From positions 496,001-560,000 of the forward strand of contig CP012815.1 of the NCBI GenBank assembly GCA_001936135.1: DNA of 64,000 nt, read 5' to 3'. This document shows, in pieces, positions 30,301 to 38,621 of the stretch. Both the position numbers and the translations under genes were made by a program. Position 1 is the first letter of the stretch; each line of letters opens with the position of its first letter. Below the pieces are notes generated by a model that did not search any database, was not told the DNA's origin, and saw nothing but the letters and a program-made list of their open reading frames with translations. This DNA comes from Saccharomycopsis fibuligera x Saccharomycopsis cf. fibuligera (Eukaryota > Ascomycota > Saccharomycetes > Ascoideales > Saccharomycopsidaceae).

Positions 30301-31022
30301 CCAAGATAATTATATCTGTTGTTCTTAAACTTTTGAATTCAATGATTGACTTGCTATCGAGTGACGGGAACTTGATTGTATTGAGATTAATGACTTTATC
30401 CCAACTTATTACTCAAGCTATTTGGGAGAAAGATGAAAATGTTTCTTTAAAACAGTTGCCATTCGTTGACGAAGAAGTATTGAAAAATTGTGCTTCTAGA
30501 GAAATTTCCAATGTTAATGATTTCTTGGAAATTGAGGACGACGATGAAAAATTGGCAATCCTTGGTAAGCTGATTTCATCTAACGAATTTCAACTTAATA
30601 AGGTCATCAACTTTTTGAACAATTATCCAATTATCAATAATATTAGCTATAAAGTACTCAACGATGAAGTGACCACCAGTGATGATATAGTAGTTGCTGT
30701 GACTATTTCCAGAGATGAAGATATTGAGGACGAAGAGGACTTAATTATTAACTCAGAGTTTTACCCATACGAAAAGTTTGAAAATTGGTGGATTGTCATT
30801 GGTGATATCAAGACCAGAACATTGTACGCTATCAAGAAAGTGGTGCTCAAGAAGGAAGAGCAAACTTATAAACTTAGTTTAAATATCAATGATGCAGGAA
30901 AACATGATTTGAATATTTGGCTCGTGTGCGATTCATACTATGAGACTGAAGAAACCAGCTTGGTAATTGATGTGGCACAGGGGGAAAATGAAGATGACGA
31001 AGATGAAGAAATGAGTAGATGA
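24336..31022 (+). CDS. BRR2: U5 snRNP RNA helicase Brr2
   Basis: This 2228-residue protein is the Ski2-like helicase that unwinds U4/U6 to activate the spliceosome. The N-terminal region (1-500) carries acidic stretches and the conserved MSDQ...YDEMANKVL start. The first cassette is complete: APTGAGKT (about 525-532), DEIH (about 639-642), SATLPNY and QMLGRAGRPR. The second cassette is degenerate, as expected for Brr2: GSGKT is kept (about residue 1387), DEIH is DDAH (about 1492) and SAT is replaced by ASPIA. A Sec63 unit follows each cassette. An acidic Glu run (about residues 1855-1876) sits before the second Sec63 unit. It is slightly longer than the S. cerevisiae protein (2163). The start is the first ATG. 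Confidence 0.98.
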   Translation: MSDQKNDIQRFKYDEMANKVLKADRRFTSRRNEQDAIASQPKSLKGKITKAEMGSRLKKLEVNSDSSFEQEKKLLREQYLKEQDRLANKPYGASSSSIFGNDASLINSNIEGLTYFPKKEETVRVFEQIISWVYEEFSHDVTNDVIRSAADALLVALKDETIKDKRKECEEIINNHITDNRFNQLVELANQITDFHDETRGNAAANSNQEGEAMPVTFDDENGQEEDDEEEDNQTELQDDMNDRQVQNSKKDNKEAYNDLRDDEEIVKLSNKSHRNIPLEKIDPIWLQLEIKQALTDADSHKVADFQFKIFSLLSDYKNISPDELKNELLDLFHKDKDHASSLIGLLCSNRLKIYFRLKLLEVGDNEEEKLKVIQEMNDLELYQLMEEFENLENNTADGQQQSKKRKLNKEALTAGNVESAETKTKNLRYIDLNSLKFDQGSHLMTKTKINLPQGSFKKVKKSYEEIHVPAPSKPDLSHIQLISTSELPEWAKAVFPEAETSTLNPIQSAVYPVAFKSDSNMLLCAPTGAGKTNVAMLAMLRAIDNFRNSESGRIDADALKIVYIAPLKALVQEQVREFSRRLKLLGLNVGELTGDSSLTKQQIKDTQVLITTPEKWDVITRKNTDTSYTNLVRLIIIDEIHLLHDERGPVLESIVARTLRQSEELDSHIRLVGLSATLPNYKDVAEFLQADFDDGLFYFDASYRPCPLAQQFIGITEQKAFKKVQAINEACYDKVLENAGKFQVIIFVHSRKDTVKTATYLRDKLLESENLTRLLKTDAGSGEILKQEASVVKDAGLKELIPTGFAVHHAGLTKEDRSIAEDLFAEGYVQVLVSTATLAWGVNLPAHTVIIKGTQVYSPEKGAWTELSPQDILQMLGRAGRPRYDKNGEGVIITSHSEMQYYLAILNQQLPIESQLVSKLVDNLNAEIVAGTVRSLDDGVEWLGYSYLFHRMLHSPGIYHVGADYSDDEKLLQKRADLIHSALVELTKNNLVHYDEASGAVSTTELGRIASYYYISNESMNIYIDNLRPYLTPVDILRIFALSGEFKYIPARQEEKQEIKTLISKVPIPVKESESDPLAKVNVLLQSYISKLNLEGFALMADMVYITQSASRIFRAIYEICLRKNWAGIAKTMLDFCKMIDHRMWLSNSPFRQFPGCPREIVRKTETARIPWSYYLSLETSQELGQAIGSEKFSRKAFELIQQFPKIKITETNVLPITTSLLKFELTILPEWQWNYEVHGASERFLLLVEDVNGEKILFNDTFLVRQEFVNEEHYTEFTLTLPANDTNKQQIVPPNYFVSLVSEKWLNCDYRIPITFFQIRLPKKFSSPTEVVDMPLVPTSQLKAKEFEAFFAKARKMELFNKFQSQAFAAVYQSNEGVFIGASKGSGKTVFAELAIFNYWKQQRPGRVVYICPTKEKVDDLFKLWNKHFASIAGGKQITKLSTSGELSLNLKKLNENHLILSTPENFELITKRWTKNRKFISKIDLLILDDAHAISHGIGSVYEVLISRIRFIMNQLEKEEEFRLVALASPIANGRDFADWLGIAKDNIFNFDPTERVEPVEVHLRSLNVNHYPSFINSLTKSSYKFVTEYVENTLGKALIFISSRTQAIELATFFIKFLQHEEKALVSEISKKGQNLIDQINDIALKRLTSNGIGIYYKNMNDSDRLIVDRLFQLQVIKIIFATRETSNFVSSANLVLVLGTQYFEGKEHRYVDYTANELQEMIGLAQTNPFVEDSEENAGKVVIFTTTVKRDYYKKFLNFAIPVESTLHYSVNDVFVDEITNKVITTKQDCIDWLTYTFFYRRLQLNPSFYGVKDVSALGLSEFLSELIEDSLKELEDAKMIEIEENDNNNEAENEDEDEEEEEEEEEEETISPLNGAMISSHYSVSFNTIQTFMVNLISSNGQKFQLRFLIEILSLANEFESLLTMRKNEAPALQKLYNRLPLKSNSLTKSQISFENSISLKVFILLQAHLLRLNLSPELNSDSKIIISVVLKLLNSMIDLLSSDGNLIVLRLMTLSQLITQAIWEKDENVSLKQLPFVDEEVLKNCASREISNVNDFLEIEDDDEKLAILGKLISSNEFQLNKVINFLNNYPIINNISYKVLNDEVTTSDDIVVAVTISRDEDIEDEEDLIINSEFYPYEKFENWWIVIGDIKTRTLYAIKKVVLKKEEQTYKLSLNINDAGKHDLNIWLVCDSYYETEETSLVIDVAQGENEDDEDEEMSR

Positions 31023-31979
31023 GTGTTTCATTGTACAATTGCTGATCAGCTTGTTTAGATTTACTTTTTTGGGTATCATTTACCAGAAACTAATTGATAT
31101 AGTGTGTATTATATTATTTATGTAGTAACTTAACTAACCTATTTATCAATAATTATTTTTAAACATAGATATACTATAATGTACTCCACTGTACATAGTA
31201 CTCTACTTTTACTGGCCGAAGTCTTCCACATCTCTTTCAAAGAAATCTTTCTTTGTAGGGAGTGGTTAGGAATGAGATGGTGATGTTGAGCTGGCGGCAT
31301 ATAATCCACACTATTGGAATAAGACAGGGTAACAGCTAAAATTTAATACAAAATAACTGACAAGCGAGAAATAGAAAAAAAACCTATAAAAGTCGGAAAA
31401 ATTTTTCTCTTTTCTTTACTACCAATTTACCTTTTCCTTTTTTTCCTTTTCTTCAACATTTGTTACCAAGGATCATATTCTAACAAGTTTCCACCCGACT
31501 TGGGCTCGTGTTTTACGAGTTCTGTCACCTTTATATTCTTTGCGGCTTGTCTTGGAGTTGTTAGAAGTGCTTTTGAGCAATTTTTACTTTTCCAGTCAAT
31601 GGCGAGTCGCGCCTTTTTTGGAACTTGTTGTTTAGAGTCCGAGATCAAATTGCCCGATTTTATCGTATTGATTGTGTTTAATTCCTGTCATATTGGTACT
31701 TCATGCTCTGGCGATATTTCTTTTTCTTCAATACTGACCTGTTTTGTCAGGTTAAATCTGTAGATTCTCATCTGAGATCGATTTTACTGAAGTTGACTAC
31801 GTCGTGTCTTCACAACCTATGAGATATAGCTAATTCGATAGTGCAGACAACTCAAATGGCTAATTAATATAGTACATTAGTTTATCTATAAAGTGCAAAA
31901 GGTGATATACCTTGTATTAAGTTTTATGCTAGTATTTCTCTAGCAGCCAGCAATTAATGATAGTTACTGTATAGGGTGT
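31023..31979. other. Convergent intergenic region BRR2-RKM4
   Basis: This 957-bp region separates two convergent genes, which is long for 3' ends alone. On the minus strand it holds a protein-like reading frame (31771-31463), listed separately. The rest is AT-rich. Confidence 0.6.
31463..31771 (-). CDS. Possible small protein gene, spliced or interrupted
   Basis: A single minus-strand frame starts with an ATG (MRIYRFNLTKQ), has one in-frame TGA at codon 28 (31690-31688) and continues 74 codons to end NLLEYDPW. The part after the TGA has no ATG of its own, yet its composition (basic, with TTPRQAAKNIKVTEL) looks protein-like. A 54-nt segment (31738-31685) beginning GTCAGT and ending GACAG could be removed in frame and would take out the stop. 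No good branch site is visible in it. It may instead be a decayed gene or chance. I do not recognise the product. Confidence 0.3.
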
Positions 31980-33593
31980 TCATTTGATCAACTTTCTTCT
32001 CTTTTTACGGTCCTTGGTATCTTCTTTCTTACCTTCGTACTTCTTTAACAAGTTTCGTATTAACTTGCCATCCTCAATATTGCTAAACTTCTTGGTAGTA
32101 AAATATTCCTTGCAGTTCTTAATAGCATTAATCTCTGACTTGAGTACACATTCTGCAAAATCTTTGCGAGTGAACTCGTCCTTTTCTGGGACTGCCATGA
32201 CTGCGTTTTTCACCAAGTTTTCTGGATACTGAGCGAGTCTCTTGTCCAAAAGATTTTGATAGTTATCAATAGCTTCTTCGGTAATTCTATTAGAGTTAAT
32301 AAGTTGCAAAATCTTCTTTGTGAAACGCTTGATGTATTTTTTTTTCTCTTCCAAAGAGGTGATCTGAGAATACTTGTGTAAAAAACTATCGTCATTCTCA
32401 ATTTTGAGAATGCTCGTAAGAATCTGGATCAAATAATAAAATTCAGGATTAACAAGACCATCAACGTAACATTCATAACTGTCTGAAATAAGCCCATTAT
32501 CATCATCATCATCATCATCTTCTTCTTCTTCTTCTTCATCTCCATTTTCTTTATTTCTTTCACCTGCTTCCTCGCCAATGTAATTATCATCCAATTCTTT
32601 ATCTTTGGAAATAATTCTTATAACCTCATCCACTGTTTCTTGCTTGACGTTGTATTTTTCTACAAACATTTGCTTGACGAGTGATAAAGGCACTTCACCA
32701 AAATCATGTTTGGATGACCCCCATTCAACGTAACCGTATCTTCTCAAGATTTCTGCATTTGGATGTTCACCATATGTATTGTACACTTGCTCACCTTTAG
32801 CAATTGGTTTTACTGATTTCATTGCAAGCTCATCATTCTCGTAGGTCAAGTTAGCATTAACAAGGTTAGTGTCTGCATTCAAAGTATCTGCCAAACATAC
32901 CATTGTCTTGATTGGCTCTACTTCATATTCCTCTTCTTCCTCATCTTCATCGTCATTCTCTTTCTTGTCCTTATTGTCACCTTTCTGCACATACAAGTCC
33001 TTTTCGACATCAAATGAATAAGACTGAATCAAAGTGGCTATGCAATGAAACTTTTCCACAGTGAAAGTTTCCTTATGCTCTTCAAGGTTCAAATCCTTGA
33101 GCCCGTTATCATGCAAATTTTGGTACATGTCAAGAGAGTCCTGCTTTCCGACTCTATCCACAACAAGTGATGGTTTCAACAAGGAATTCAATTCGCCATC
33201 ATTCCAATACATCAACGTTTGAAACTCCTTTGGCAAAACATCAAAGTAAGCGGCCCATTTGCTTCCATTACCGAGGATCTCAAGTTCGTAAAAAAGGCAC
33301 AAAATTAAGATTTCCCACTGATTGTAAGTTTCCAAAACTTGATTGATTTTCTCCTCGTTATTGTCAAACTTTTTGAATAACTCAGAAGTTTCATAGTTAA
33401 GAACTGCTTCTTTTGGTAAAGTGAAGAGAACTTCGTCATTGGCAATATCTTCAACGGCAACAACCCCACGGCCCTGATGTTGTTTTCTGAGATCAGCGAT
33501 GGTGACTTTGGGGCTGATTTTTACACCATTTTCGATGAGAAAATTAATGAAAGCTTGAGTTTTCTGGGTGAATTCTTGATCACTAGTGGTCAT
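31980..33593 (-). CDS. RKM4: Ribosomal-protein lysine methyltransferase (SET domain, Rkm4/SETD6 type)
   Basis: This 537-residue protein belongs to the split-SET methyltransferases that modify ribosomal proteins; Rkm4 monomethylates Rpl42 in S. cerevisiae. It begins with the GRGVVAVEDI motif of the N-SET part (about residue 36), has an insert domain, and then the SET core NANLTYENDELAMKS with EQVYNTYGEHPN, where the YNTYG tyrosine is catalytic, and YGYVEWGSSKHDFGEV. The C-terminal part is the Rubisco-LSMT substrate-binding domain. Two acidic stretches, one with a run of Asp, interrupt loops. The length is close to S. cerevisiae Rkm4 (494). It shares a divergent promoter bearing PAC and RRPE motifs with YAR1. 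Confidence 0.88.
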   Translation of the reverse strand: MTTSDQEFTQKTQAFINFLIENGVKISPKVTIADLRKQHQGRGVVAVEDIANDEVLFTLPKEAVLNYETSELFKKFDNNEEKINQVLETYNQWEILILCLFYELEILGNGSKWAAYFDVLPKEFQTLMYWNDGELNSLLKPSLVVDRVGKQDSLDMYQNLHDNGLKDLNLEEHKETFTVEKFHCIATLIQSYSFDVEKDLYVQKGDNKDKKENDDEDEEEEEYEVEPIKTMVCLADTLNADTNLVNANLTYENDELAMKSVKPIAKGEQVYNTYGEHPNAEILRRYGYVEWGSSKHDFGEVPLSLVKQMFVEKYNVKQETVDEVIRIISKDKELDDNYIGEEAGERNKENGDEEEEEEDDDDDDDNGLISDSYECYVDGLVNPEFYYLIQILTSILKIENDDSFLHKYSQITSLEEKKKYIKRFTKKILQLINSNRITEEAIDNYQNLLDKRLAQYPENLVKNAVMAVPEKDEFTRKDFAECVLKSEINAIKNCKEYFTTKKFSNIEDGKLIRNLLKKYEGKKEDTKDRKKRRKLIK

Positions 33594-34157
33594 TGTAATA
33601 TTTGTTAATAATGTTATGGTTTTATGCTATAATGAGAAATCAAGGGTATAAAAGGATTTGCAATTTTTTGAAAATTTAAAATATTTCATTATAAATATAT
33701 TTTTTTTCCATCTCATCGCCCGGTCTGATGCCGGCTTGGCACAATCCGGTGGTCTGTCATACTGCTTGTAGCCATGGGAAATGTGCACCAAAATACCACT
33801 AGAAATTCAGATAAAAAAATATCCTTTTTAGTCGAAGCGTTCATATGGTCATCTGTTATGTTATCAATTAGTGTATTGAAATTTTTGAAAACGAATAACA
33901 CAATCCTCTATACCGGTGGCAGCGCAGCGATGAGTTTTGAATTTCGAGGGTTACCGCGAGTCCAGAAAAAAAAATTTTTTTTTTTAATTATTTTGAAGGC
34001 TTTCATTACTCAAACAAATCAAAACAGTTCGACTGGCTTTCATATCGAACACCTTTCTACTGACGCTCTCATATATTAATCGTCTTTGCTAATATACAAG
34101 AGCAAAACATTATTACTCTATAAATAGATACAAACCATATTCAAAAAGTCACAAAAC
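33594..34157. promoter_or_regulatory. Divergent RKM4-YAR1 promoter with PAC and RRPE elements
   Basis: The 564-bp divergent region holds two sets of ribosome-biogenesis elements. On the RKM4 side are TGAAAATTT (33669-33677) and GCGATGAGAT read on the minus strand (33719-33710). On the YAR1 side are GCGATGAGTT (33927-33936) and an A9/T10 RRPE-like tract (33966-33986). In S. cerevisiae PAC is bound by Dot6/Tod6 and RRPE by Stb3, linking such genes to growth signals. Confidence 0.7.
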
Positions 34158-34838
34158 ATGGTCCAAACTAGCCTTAGTCCTGAAGAAATAGAATATATCG
34201 TCGATGAGGCCAGATATGGGGAGCTCGATTCGCTTAAGCAAATATTCTCCGAGATTGATGACTCGCTTCTCATCACTCAGCTAGTTGACCTGCAATCTGA
34301 ATCCACTTTGGTGCATATGGCTTCTGCCAATGGCCATTTTGAAGTGGTACAGCTCTTACTTTCCATACTATCCAAATTGCATAGCAAAGACAGCGATGAG
34401 AGCAAAAAGTTCATCAATAAGCAAAACAAATCCGGCAATACTGCATTACATTGGGCCGCATTGAATGGTCATTTAGAAATTGTTAGGGTGCTTTGTGACG
34501 AATTCGAAGCCGATCCATTTGTGAAGAATAGTGCTGGGCATGATGCAATTTTCGAGGCTGAGAATAGTGGAAAAACTGAAGTGGAGGATTACTTTTTGAA
34601 GAAGTTTTCCTTTGATCCAGAAGACGGGGACGACGGGGAAGCAGAAGGTGACGAAAATAAAGAAGGCGGAGCTGAACCTAGTAAGCCTACGTTCAAGCCA
34701 GGGAAAGAAATTGAAGAAGTCACTAAAGAGGCATATGCTGCTCAAGAAGCATTACAACAGCAAAAGCAACAGCAGCAGCAACAGCAAAATAAAGAAGATG
34801 CTGAGTTAGTAAATAAAACTGGTGGCTTGAAAATATAA
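34158..34838 (+). CDS. YAR1: Ankyrin-repeat ribosome biogenesis chaperone Yar1
   Basis: This 226-residue protein is the dedicated chaperone that keeps ribosomal protein Rps3 soluble and escorts it to the nucleus. Ankyrin repeats are visible at about residues 47-70 (TLVHMASANGHFEVVQLLL) and 92-116 (GNTALHWAALNGHLEIVRVL), followed by the family block ADPFVKNSAGHDAIFEAENS and DYFLKKF. The C-terminus is acidic, then contains EIEEVTKEAYAAQEAL, as in Yar1, and a Gln run not found in the S. cerevisiae protein. The length is near normal (200 in S. cerevisiae). The promoter is shared with RKM4. Confidence 0.96.
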   Translation: MVQTSLSPEEIEYIVDEARYGELDSLKQIFSEIDDSLLITQLVDLQSESTLVHMASANGHFEVVQLLLSILSKLHSKDSDESKKFINKQNKSGNTALHWAALNGHLEIVRVLCDEFEADPFVKNSAGHDAIFEAENSGKTEVEDYFLKKFSFDPEDGDDGEAEGDENKEGGAEPSKPTFKPGKEIEEVTKEAYAAQEALQQQKQQQQQQQNKEDAELVNKTGGLKI

Positions 34839-35851
34839 GTTCTTTTCCGGTTTTGTGTATTTACTGATTACCTCATTGGTTTTTTTGTATTTCTAAAATT
34901 TTGGTTTCTATTTGTTTAATTTTTTTCATTTTTGATTAAGTTATTTAATTTTCATCTTCTCTTATTTTGTCTTTTTTTTTGTGTTTCATTTACCTCAGTT
35001 TTTATTTCACTTTCCTATCTTTTAGAGTTATTTTTCCTTTTCATCGCATATCACCTCGGTTCAATATCACCCACAACTTCAACATATCTCAACGGTTTAA
35101 TTTCGCTTATTCATGCATAAAGAGTAATAATGTAAATCAGTCAACGTGGTGGTTGTATTTTACCTTTTGTTGTAAGTAATCACGCCATGTCTGAGATCTA
35201 GTCCTTGCCGGTGCCTGTTTAGCTGGCAAATGCACACTAAAATATTTTATTATATGATGGCATACAGAAAGCTCGAAACTTCGGTAAAACATCTGCTAAC
35301 CATAACTAGAATTTGTCGTAGGAGCCGCCCCTACTTTTGTCTATTTGTTCTGTCAACCTGCGGTTTAGACTGGGAATTCAACTGCTCTGGCTCACAAGAC
35401 AAAATAAGACCCCATGTAATGTGAACTGATGTAAAGGCAAGCCAAAAGATAAAAGGGGCGAAAGACGGAAATATGCCCATTATTGCACATACAGTGAAGT
35501 GTCTTATTGTCACTCAAAAGGTGTATCTTGCCAGTAACAAATGTTTACTTTTTTGCGGTTATAATTTTTTATGGGCGGCTGTCAGCGATAGTTGGAGTTT
35601 CTTCCGCCAAAAAGATGTCTCATCATTAGTACTGCGTCCCTAACAAATTTCGGTGATCAATGTCCATTTACAGACCGGTGTGAGCTTTTGACATGAACTT
35701 TTTTATAGTAGGCCCTTCAAACGCTCAATCATGATAACAAAGCCTCAGGGCACGATCGAAGATACTTATAAGCAATACGCGTGTAATGAGCTAAGCTATT
35801 ACCATTCTTTTACGAGCTAGTACGGTAGATTGTTATTACTCCAGTTCTTTG

Positions 35852-35881
35852 GCCAAATTCCGAGTTGCCAAATTCCGAGTT
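35852..35881. repeat. 15-bp tandem duplication
   Basis: The unit GCCAAATTCCGAGTT occurs twice back to back, about 340 bp before the polygalacturonase ATG. It may be a duplicated upstream element or a recent slippage event. Confidence 0.9.
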
Positions 35882-36054
35882 CTGGCACCGCTGCAGGACA
35901 AAATGTTCCTGATGTCTTGAGCAAATCTCAAACATGCATGCCGGTGAGTCCTCGACATAACTCAGTGAAAATAAAATGGAAATTAATAAAAATATTAATC
36001 AGAAGAATGGATTGATTACGGATAGTAATGGCTCCAAGGTGGGGTTGCCAAAGG

Positions 36055-36062
36055 TATAAATA
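36055..36062 (+). promoter_or_regulatory. TATA box of the polygalacturonase gene
   Basis: TATAAATA lies 163 bp before the ATG, nearly the same word and distance as for the aspartyl protease at 20725. This suggests the promoter was that of a regulated secreted enzyme. Confidence 0.55.
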
Positions 36063-36217
36063 CAGCCGGAAAAGCTGTGTAATTCGGCAAAACATTTTAT
36101 TTATTCAAAACTCTGATTCTTCATCAAACACCAACACTCCTTTATTTACCTATTGTTTTGAATAACAGTAAGAAAAAAACTCCTACACTCCTTTAGTCAA
36201 GCAACAATTTTTCAAAA

Positions 36218-37328
36218 ATGCAAATCACTTTCTCTTCAGTTGCCGCCTTATTGGCCACTCTTTCTATGGTCTCTGCCTCCCCACTTGACATTGAAAAGCG
36301 TGCAACTTGTACGATTACTTCTTCGAACTTGAGCAGTATCAGCAGCATCAAAAAGAGCTGTACTAACATTGTTGTCAATGGTGTCACTGTCCCGGCAGGT
36401 GAAACTTTGGATCTTACTGGTTTGAAAGACGGTACTACTGTTACTTTCAAAGGTACTACTTCTTTCGGCCACAAGGCTTGGGAAGGTCCTTTAATTAGTG
36501 TTTCTGGTAATCAAATCACTGTCAATGGTGCTTCTGGTCATGTTATCAACGGTGGCGGTGAAAAATATTGGGATGGTAAAGGTAGCAACGGTGGCAGCAA
36601 AAAGCCAAAATTCTTCTATGCTCACAAATTGAAGAAAAACTCTATCATTAAGGAAGGGTCTTAATGTCAAGAACACCCCAGTTCAAGGTTTTTCCATCAA
36701 CAATTCTGACAGTTTGACAATCGATGGTGTTCACATTGACAACAGTGCCGGTGACTCTAAGGGTGGTCACAACACTGATGCTTTCGATGTTGGTTCCAGT
36801 AACAATATCAAGATCCAAAACGTTATAGTGAAGAACCAAGATGATTGTCTTGCTGTTAACAGTGGTACCAACATTTATTTCACCAATAACTACTGTTCTG
36901 GTGGTCACGGTATCTCCATTGGCTCAGTTGGCGGCAGATCCGACAATGTTGTCGATGGTGTTCATGTTAGTGACTGTCACGTCACCAACTCTGATAACGG
37001 TATTAGAATCAAGACTGTTTATAAAGCCACAGGTAAGGTTAACAACGTTAACTACAAAAACATAAAACTTGACAACATCCACAAATACGGTATCATTGTT
37101 GAAGGTGATTATCAAAATGGTAGCCCAACCGGTACCCCAACTAGCGGTTTGCCAATCACCGGTTTGACTATTAACGGAGTCACTGGTTCCGTTGACAGCA
37201 ACGCTCAACCAGTGTACATTTTGGTTAAGGGTGCTTCTGGTTGGAAATGGAGCGGTGTTAACATCACTGGTGGTAAGACCAAGAAGAGCTGTACTGGTAT
37301 CCCATCTGGTTCTGGTGCTAAATGTTAA
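36218..37328 (+). pseudogene. Endopolygalacturonase (GH28), frameshifted
   Basis: Two frames together encode a full-length secreted pectinase, which would cut pectate in plant cell walls. The first (36218-36664) has a signal peptide, a Kex2-type KR site (DIEKR) and the strand-rich N-terminus. The second (open through 36714-37328) has all GH28 catalytic motifs: NTDAFDV, QDDCLAVNSG, GGHGISIGSVGGR and RIKT, and a proper C-terminus with paired cysteines. The break is a single 4-bp tandem duplication, AAGG AAGG at 36650-36657, that shifts the frame and gives a stop at 36662. Everything else looks intact, so the loss is recent, allelic or a sequencing error. It is similar to S. cerevisiae Pgu1 (361 residues). 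Confidence 0.9.
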
Positions 37329-38621
37329 GCATCCAAAATCATTGAAAGGGGCTCACATTTGGGGATAAAAGAGAAAGCTTCGTGATAAATACATAGAAAA
37401 AGCATATAGAAATACACCTAGATTTTTTGTTTACAATTTATTGCTAGAATATAGTTTACACTTATGTGATTCTCTTCAGTATTGTTTTTTTGTTTTCCTA
37501 ATTCCCTGATTAGGCAATATGCATGCTCCTGCAGAGTATATTAAACTGGCACGTACTGATTTAAGTTGGATTAGTTTAGTTCAACAAATGAAGTGCCTAG
37601 TGCAAAACGTTTTTTATGCCTATAAGCTTTATTGGCAAAACTCTAAGGAGACTATGCACTAACGTACTATGGTATAGAGTGGAATGATCAAAACTGGTTT
37701 AATACGGATGCGCTTGTGTTTTTTGTTTCTATACATTCCAATTAGTATTACTTGTTTGAGTTGTCAGGCAAAATTACTCTTCAACTTGCAAGGTTTTGAT
37801 AGTGAATAGCTGGTAGCCAGATATCTGAGCGCCATAAACCCTAAAGATTTTAGGGTAAATTATATGATGTTTATGGGAGTTAATTAGCTTCATGAGACTG
37901 TTTCCGGGAGTACCAAAACACAAGTGTAATTGAATTGATGCGCTTACACTATAGGAAAATCAAAAGGTAAGAAATAATCATTTTTGAGTATGTCTGGCTG
38001 AAGCCTCTTTCTTGGAACTAGGTGCTTCGAGGACAAAGGTGCACTAAATAAAATATCAGGGCAAATGATAGTGCTGACAGTTGTGCTTTTTTTTTATCTC
38101 ACATCCAATTGACAGCCCCGAAGGTTAGATCGGAAGTTTTTTTTTTAGGCGAAAGGCCGTAGGTTTGGCGATGAAACAACTCACAAATAGCGGTACAAAA
38201 GGTAGTTGCGTCCATCGCATACAAGGGGCTTGAGTAAAGAAAAATCATACTTAGCCGTTTACAGTAAGAAATCATCAGATAGTACGCTCAATAGTAAAGA
38301 CGAAAGACTAACTGGACCTGCACCACGCAGTTTTCCGCACGCTGGCTTCCGCATTAGGTCTATGCTAGTGTGACAGGCTGCCGGCATGGTGACACAAACT
38401 GATTAATAAAGGGTGGGCAAAATGAGCTAATCCAAATGCTATTGACTACCATGCTCCAACGAAAATGGAGCTGATCAGCTCTCAAGACAATGAATTATAT
38501 TTTGCTTGTCGCCTCTCGGGCTGCTAGTTTGAGTTTTATTTTTATATTATTTCCTTTTTTTTTTTTTTTTTTTTGACTTCTTGCCCCAGATATTGATATA
38601 AACCTCTACATCAACAATCGC
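37329..38621. other. Intergenic region between two pseudogenes
   Basis: This AT-rich 1.29-kb stretch has T runs (about 38140-38148 and 38557-38574) and no supported gene or RNA. Confidence 0.6.

Larger units (their letters stand above)
34839..36217. other. Intergenic region upstream of the polygalacturonase
   Basis: No gene is supported in 1.38 kb. It contains a 15-bp perfect tandem duplication (35852-35881) and a TATAAATA box (36055-36062). Confidence 0.6.
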
